Positions 58,850-64,000 of a DNA stretch of 64,000 bases are shown one piece after another; positions within the stretch are counted from its first letter, which is position 1, and the number at the start of each line of letters is the position of its first letter. The notes beneath the pieces were generated by a model. The model was given only the letters and a program-made list of their open reading frames with translations. It ran no database searches and had not been told where the DNA came from. A program made the position numbers and the translations under genes. Origin of the DNA: Lantana camara. Taxonomy: Eukaryota > Streptophyta > Magnoliopsida > Lamiales > Verbenaceae. Where the stretch lies: NCBI GenBank assembly GCA_037501455.1, contig CM074855.1, forward strand, positions 30,041,001 through 30,105,000, in the 5' to 3' direction.

Positions 58850-59560
58850 AAGATTGTAAATGGATATCCGAAAATCCGAAATCTATACATATCCGAATTC
58901 GTTTAAAAAGAATATTATCTATATCCATTCAAAGAGGATATTATTCGTATCCGATTATAGACAACCTAATTATAAACGGAAAATGATACAGTAATCACAC
59001 ATCCAATTCGTTTACATATCCGTTATCCGTAATCCATATCTGATAACATATATATCTATGTATATTTTAGACCTTAATGAAATATATCTTAATTTATGCA
59101 TTATATAATTGTTTGAGAATTATGTAAAAAAAATGATAACAATAAGCATATATTATATTATTTGTAATAATAAATTTCATTAATAACAGTGAACATATAT
59201 TATACTTATGAGTTAGATTTTTTTTGTTCAGCATTATACTTATGAGTTGATGTTTGTATAGATTTAGCATATTTATAGTTAGTTATATTAATATTTAATT
59301 GTGTTATGAAATTTTAATCTATTATTTTTATTAAAAAATGCATGTAAAATAGGTAAATGGATTCGGATATCGAATAATTCACTAATCAAATATCCCCACC
59401 GATACGGATAATCCCATATTCAAATAATATCCGTCAGATTTTAATATAAATAACATTTTCATTATCGGTCAGATAATGGATTCAAATTCGAATATAGATA
59501 TTCTAAATGGATTCAGATTCTTATATTTCACATCCCTTTATCATCCGTTTACAACCAAAC
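58850..59560. mobile_element. Degenerate hAT-type miniature (711 bp)
   Basis: It is flanked by TTATAACC on both sides (58842-58849, 59561-59568). Ends resemble each other inverted (GATTGTAAATGGAT and reverse GGTTGTAAACGGAT). The interior repeats ATATCCGAA and CGGATAT units at both ends, with an AT-rich middle and no transposase. Confidence 0.7.
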
Positions 59561-59794
59561 TTATAACCGATAAAATAATAATCTAAACTGACTTATCCGC
59601 GTGACAGCTGGAAAATATGAAAGAAAAGTTAATCAAAATACAATACAACTACACTTGAGTCTTGACTGGACTAAATATCAGAAATCTTTCTTGTGAGTTG
59701 TGACTATGGTTTGTACAACTGTGCTTACAAGACAATTTGGAGAGAAACAGTGTGTGGACGTTGGCAAGTAAATGAGCACAATTAATACCACAAC

Positions 59795-60337
59795 CAGGAG
59801 CGGATCCAGGATCACTCGGCAACCGGGGCTGACGGGTTGAAAATTTATAATTCCGGATCACTAATTATATTTTTGGGATTAAATTTTACACTATCAACAT
59901 TGATTTTTTTTTTGATTGACAATCGAACTTGATGATTCAATAGAACTCTTCGATCTTTTGCTAAACTATCGATACATGATTACAAACTATGATGCCGATT
60001 CAAAAAAATAATTCATCAGTTAACACTCTTTATAATAAACATATAAAGGTTGAACATTTTATAAATATATAAAGCTTAAACATTTAATAATAATTCACAG
60101 AAACAATTCATTTCACAAAAATTAAGAACTAAGACGTAACCCATTTCATAAAATTCCTCAAATTTTGCACTAATTAAAATCGAAAAAAATTAAAAGGAAA
60201 CTTACTCATAAAAACTAAAATATAATTCACTTTACAATATCTTACTATTAGAGACTATGGGAAAATAATTTTTTTTTTATATTTTTGATGGGGTTATAAT
60301 ACCCAACTTTGATTATAATATTTTTTTTCCGCCCCTG
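59795..60337. mobile_element. hAT-type miniature (543 bp)
   Basis: Ends CAGGAGCGGATCC and reverse CAGGGGCGG are flanked by ACCACAAC and ACCGCAAC (8 bases, one difference). There is no coding capacity. Confidence 0.8.
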
Positions 60338-60345
60338 ACCGCAAC

Positions 60346-61663
60346 CGTCCATTTTTTGAAGCTAAGATAGTACAATGTTTCATGTTTCAAGTTTCAACCC
60401 ATAGTTTTGGCTCCTACAGTTTTAAATATAATTATAGAATAATAGAATCGCTTAATTATTGTATAGATTCGGTGATATTATTAATTTCAAATGTCAAAAA
60501 TTGTTTTGGAAAATTAATATTCCGTTTTCCCATGTTCCATCTTTCCCTATTGGTCTGTCCCTTTCTAATTTAAATTAGAAAAATACACTCGAATTTTAAA
60601 TTCTCTTTCTTACTTCTATTAATTTTTTTTAGGAAATGTCATATTTAATTTTTAAAATTTTGAATCTATATCACTTTAGCGCCTAAAGTTTTAAAAATAA
60701 CAAATAAATTCCTAATGTTATTAATTTATTTTAAATTAGTCGCTCACTAACTTTTTCAAAGAGAATGTAGCCGAAAAAAGATTGACCGTTAATGGTATCA
60801 CCTTAATGATATAAGATAAAAATACCCTCACTAATTGCATACTTGGTGCACATGAAATTTTTTGCTGCTAAATTCTTATTAAAAAATTATTGAGGGATTA
60901 ACTTGAGATAGATTATTAGTTACATTAGGAATTTATCTGTTATTTATGAAACTTTATGAACTAATTATTTATTCCTTTATTTATTTTTTCTTCTTTTCAG
61001 TTTTGCGGCATAATAATGACCCAAGAATATTGTTAATATAAACTACATTATCCCTCATTTATGGTTGAGCATGAAAATATGGGAAAATTTTTGTCCTAAC
61101 TCAATTCGATTACCAATTAAAAGGATGAGTGTATCACATTTGTCTTTGTCATTTTACTTAAAATTTTCACCAAAACATGATAATATAAAACAACTCTCCA
61201 TCGATTTAATCAAATCAAACTTGAATTAGAATCATCAAAAAATATAAGTGAAATTAATTATACAAGCGGAAAGAAAACTAACATATATCTGACTCAACAG
61301 AACCCAACCAATTATAATACAATTATATTTGTTATTTGATTTGTCATCCTTAATTTTTTACCAATCACACAATAAATACAAGACACTTATTTCATCATTA
61401 TACCAACCTAACCAAATCAAATTTGAATTAAAACTATCCACCTGACTACTATAGTCTATAAGATGAAAATTTTATTTTAACTAGAAAAAAGTTGAAACTG
61501 AATGAGACAAAACAATCATTCATTTTAAGGAATATTTTGTGATTATAATTAATTATAAGATGCTCCCATTAGTCGATAAGGTGATGAATGGCTACAATCA
61601 TACACTTCATTTTCGTGGTCGTTAATTAACTAACTAAAAGAATATCAAAGTAAATAAAAATAA
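60346..61663. other. AT-rich intergenic region with a foldback
   Basis: No gene was recognised. A foldback repeat lies at 60677-60963. The rest (60346-60676, 60964-61663) shows short open frames only and no regulatory motif I would defend. Confidence 0.5.
60677..60963. repeat. Foldback (MITE-like) repeat
   Basis: About 70 bases at each end are inverted copies with divergence. Shared blocks include AATAACAAATAAATTCCTAA and its complement in TTAGGAATTTATCTGTTATT. The exact ends and duplication are unclear. Confidence 0.55.
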
Positions 61664-61915
61664 GGATAAATTATATCCAGGTCCTGAGGTTTATCATAAT
61701 TATAATTTAATCTCTATTTTTTTATTTATTATAAAAAAAACCTTACAAATACTGTTTCAGATGAGGAACGTATCGAAAAAATCAGGCATATATTTTTTCG
61801 TATTTTATAAAAAAGTCCCTGGAACGTGTTCATAAGGATGTTTTTGAAATAAACAAAAAAACATGAATTAAATTATAATTATGATAAACCTTAAGGATCT
61901 GGATATAATTTCCCC
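61664..61915. mobile_element. Mutator-type miniature (252 bp)
   Basis: Inverted ends of about 45 bases share AAATTATATCCAG, AGGTTTATCATAATTATAA and TTTAAT. A perfect 9-base duplication TAAAAATAA flanks it (61655-61663, 61916-61924), the size used by Mutator-like elements. Confidence 0.85.
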
Positions 61916-62129
61916 TAAAAATAAAGTTCAAAGAAAAAACTAAGAAATGATTAAATCAGCCGGAGAAATCTATGCACACTATACTACCTTGCTAATTTAA
62001 CTCAAAACAGTTTCAGCCACCAGCATTAAATATTGCCGTGCTAATCAATTCGTGAAATATATGTACAGATTTCGATGAATGAGGACAATTCTTCAGAAAC
62101 TGAAAGATCGGATTCGAAAAGTCAATTCA

Positions 62130-62585
62130 CTACCAGCACTGATCAGTTTCCCAGGTCCGCCGCCGCGCAGAATAACCGCCTGCGGACAGAACCGCCGTCC
62201 TCCCCCGCCGCCGGAATAACGAACTGTCGTACGCAGCGCGCTTCTCCGGATCGGAGAGCGTCGCGTACGCCGCGTGCACGCGCATGAAGTCTTCCGCCGC
62301 CGCGTCGCCGCCGTCGGAGGCGGCGTCGGGGTGGAGGACTCTGGCGAGTTTCCGGTAGGCGAACTTGATCTCCTGGCAGGTGGCGCCGGTTCGCACCCCC
62401 AGGACCTCGTACAGCGACGCTGGCGGCGGGGCATTATCGGTTGCGGCGACGGAAGGCCGCTCGGCGGTGGCGTAGCTGGCGGACGTGCGGGTGGAGTGGC
62501 GGAGATTGGTGGAGTACGGCGGCGCCACAGCGGAGAATCTGCGGCCGATGATCTGATTGGAGAGGGTGAAAGGTGTGGAGGCCAT
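62130..62585 (-). CDS. J11: Plastid-type J-domain co-chaperone, DnaJ 11-like
   Basis: This is a single-exon frame of 151 codons. Residues 1 to about 50 are rich in Ser, Thr, Arg and Ala with few acidic residues, as in a chloroplast transit peptide. Residues about 57-121 form a J domain: [26 protein letters not shown] with the HPD triad at 85-87, and [18 protein letters not shown] domains stimulate Hsp70 ATPase. The length and plan fit the small plant family of DnaJ 11 (about 160 residues, no Gly/Phe or Cys-repeat region), which acts in the chloroplast stroma in Arabidopsis. The start ATGGCC sits in a good plant context and a TATA box lies about 100 bases upstream. The exon is strongly GC-rich against AT-rich flanks, and no disruption is seen. 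Localisation is inferred. Confidence 0.93.
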   Translation of the reverse strand: MASTPFTLSNQIIGRRFSAVAPPYSTNLRHSTRTSASYATAERPSVAATDNAPPPASLYEVLGVRTGATCQEIKFAYRKLARVLHPDAASDGGDAAAEDFMRVHAAYATLSDPEKRAAYDSSLFRRRGRTAVLSAGGYSARRRTWETDQCW

Positions 62586-62948
62586 TAGAGTAGGAATTTG
62601 ATTTGTGGTCTCGAAAATTAGGAGTGAGAATTAAGAGAGAGAAGAAGATGAATGGAATTGAAAGAGTGATTGGGGTATTTAATATTTATAGAGGTTGTGG
62701 GGCAAAAGGGGGACCACGGGTGACGCGTGTGCGATGAAGTTGCTTATCCATATGCCAGAGGGATACGGATAAAAGGCTTGCTTGCATGCACATTTGTATT
62801 ATTAAAACTTTTTGACCCTAAATTTGTGGATTAATATTGTGAAAATTAATGCTTCAATCAATGTGTACTTTATAGCATAATGAAATGCCTTTTAGGCTTT
62901 AATTGAAACTTAGGTTTTGAAGTTTGGAATAAGTGTGAAGAAATGAAT
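62586..62948 (-). promoter_or_regulatory. 5' UTR and promoter of the J-domain gene
   Basis: The minus-strand TATA box CTATAAATA lies at 62691-62683, followed by a CT-rich leader (CTCTTTCAATTCC, TCTCTCTTAATTC). Further upstream are CACACGCGTCACC (near 62720-62732) and TGCATGCAAG motifs. The proximal promoter can be at most about 260 bases before the LTR at 62949 begins. Confidence 0.65.
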
Positions 62949-64000
62949 TGTAACGTCCCGGCTTTTCAGACGTGTAATTTATGTGTTAATTATGTTTTCA
63001 TTCAATTTATTCTAATTACGGAATTATATGTCTTGCTTTTATATTAATTTCAATTCTTGAATATGTGAATTATTTGAATTTGAATTTATATGAATCCCTG
63101 AATAATATGCGCATGTGTGATTGTTTATGTCCAGTTTCTATTCGATTTGAATACCGAATTTCATGAAAATTTGATATGTTGTCTCTATATGTGTTATGAA
63201 TGTGTATATGTGCTCGTTTTATGATTTTGGATTCTTTTGCTTGAGTTTTGTATTTAATTTGAGTTTTGGAACCAAAACGGGGGCTAACGAGCAATTAGCG
63301 CACCTTTGGTTCCGAGTGTAATATCTTGAGCTCGGGAACTTGGAATCGAGTTTCGTCAACTCCATTGGACTCGTATCGACGATTCAGATCCGATGGAACA
63401 AACCTGATATTTTTCTAAGATCATTTGGATCCGCAAATTTCAACCGAAACGAGCACCTCGCGCCTAAAATGACAAACTATTGACTTTTCCAAGCTACGGG
63501 CCTATATGAACGTCTCTAGACCCTAAACCCATGACCTAGCCCACTTGATACACTCTCTCACTCCCCACTCAGCCCCCCTAAACGAGCCAAACCCCCCTCA
63601 CAACCCCAAAATATCAGCCAAGAAAGAAAGAGAAGGAGAAAAGAGAAGAAGAAGAAGGAATAGTGCAAACCCTAGGAGATTTGAGCTCATCTCCTTGCCA
63701 TTTCCCATCCTTTCTTAAAGGTAAGCTCATATTTGTGTAGCATATTCTCTTGTGATCATTTTATGCTAGACTTTACATGTTTTCTTCAAGTATTGAATTA
63801 GGATTGGAGAAGATGATGAATAGAAGAACTCTTGCACTTTTTATGAATCAACTTGAATTACATGGATTTTCTTTGAGATGCATGAGTGTTAAGTGATTCT
63901 AAAGCATGTATTTATATTGGTATGGACTTATTTTGCTTGGTTGTTGAGGATTTATGAACTTCCCATTAATGAAGCTAGGAGATTTGATTTTTGATGATGA
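62949..64000 (+). repeat. Start of another large LTR, cut by the window end
   Basis: TGTAACGTCCCGG at 62949 matches the sense start of the LARD-type LTRs. Shared blocks include GGGGGCTAACGAGCAATTAG, CGCACC.TTGGTTCCG and TTTCGTCAAC. A purine-rich leader is followed by CTTAAAG|GTAAGC at 63721, the same place relative to the LTR start (about 770 bases) as the donors in the other LTRs. Acceptor and LTR end lie outside the window. Confidence 0.8.

Noticed and set aside
62274..62588. Plus-strand open frame of 104 codons
   Set aside because: It is antisense to the J-domain gene and explained by its GC-rich codons.

Overview
The window is nuclear DNA of a flowering plant, most likely a eudicot. It is AT-rich and made almost wholly of nested transposable elements of plant lineages: Ty1/copia, Athila-like and Tat-like Ty3/gypsy, elements with 3-4 kb LTRs and an initiator-tRNA-Met primer site, a TRIM, hAT and Mutator-type miniatures, Helitrons and a LINE scrap. 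One host gene is well supported: a single-exon, plastid-type J-domain chaperone (J11-like) at 62130-62585 on the minus strand. No bacterial features, rRNA genes, functional tRNA genes or CRISPR arrays were seen.

Layout. 1-5889: minus-strand element with 3.3 kb LTRs and a broken gag but no pol (TR-GAG type), cut by the window start. 5890-23867: decayed copia element, split inside RNase H by an Athila-like element (9740-21638, TSD GACAT) with gag-protease and a third ORF but no RT or integrase. The 3' LTR of the Athila-like element holds a ~3 kb solo LTR (18651-21611). 23868-24180: LINE C-terminal scrap. 24181-32204: plus-strand gypsy element whose 5' LTR contains a 3.75 kb solo LTR (25389-29143). 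It ends in a broken protease, fused at about 32205 to a truncated minus-strand Tat-like element (to 36892). 36911-39634: non-autonomous Helitron with a 391 bp Helitron inside. 39640-41021: a composite ACCGGT/tRNA-like repeat and one arm of an inverted repeat. 41022-58367: a LARD with ~4 kb LTRs, TSD AAACT and no coding capacity. It carries a 1.3 kb hAT, a solo LTR (itself carrying a hAT miniature) and a complete TRIM. 58373-61915: the other inverted-repeat arm, two hAT miniatures, a foldback and a Mutator-type miniature. 62130-62691: the J-domain gene and its TATA box. 62949-64000: the beginning of another large LTR.

Most interesting pattern. The related large LTRs share an architecture that standard annotation does not describe. 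A splice-donor-like site (AAG|GTRAGY) lies usually 0.7-0.9 kb from the LTR 5' end. A pyrimidine tract with TTGCAG|G lies about 0.4 kb from the 3' end. Between them are a conserved GC-rich hairpin with compensatory changes and, in most families, arrays of short palindromes whose sequence differs by family. This would make most of each LTR a leader intron. The Athila-like element separately shows palindrome arrays ahead of both its LTR promoter and an internal TATA box, which is followed by a donor, a 431 bp intron and the third ORF. These are inferences from reading the sequence; RNA data and alignments would decide them.
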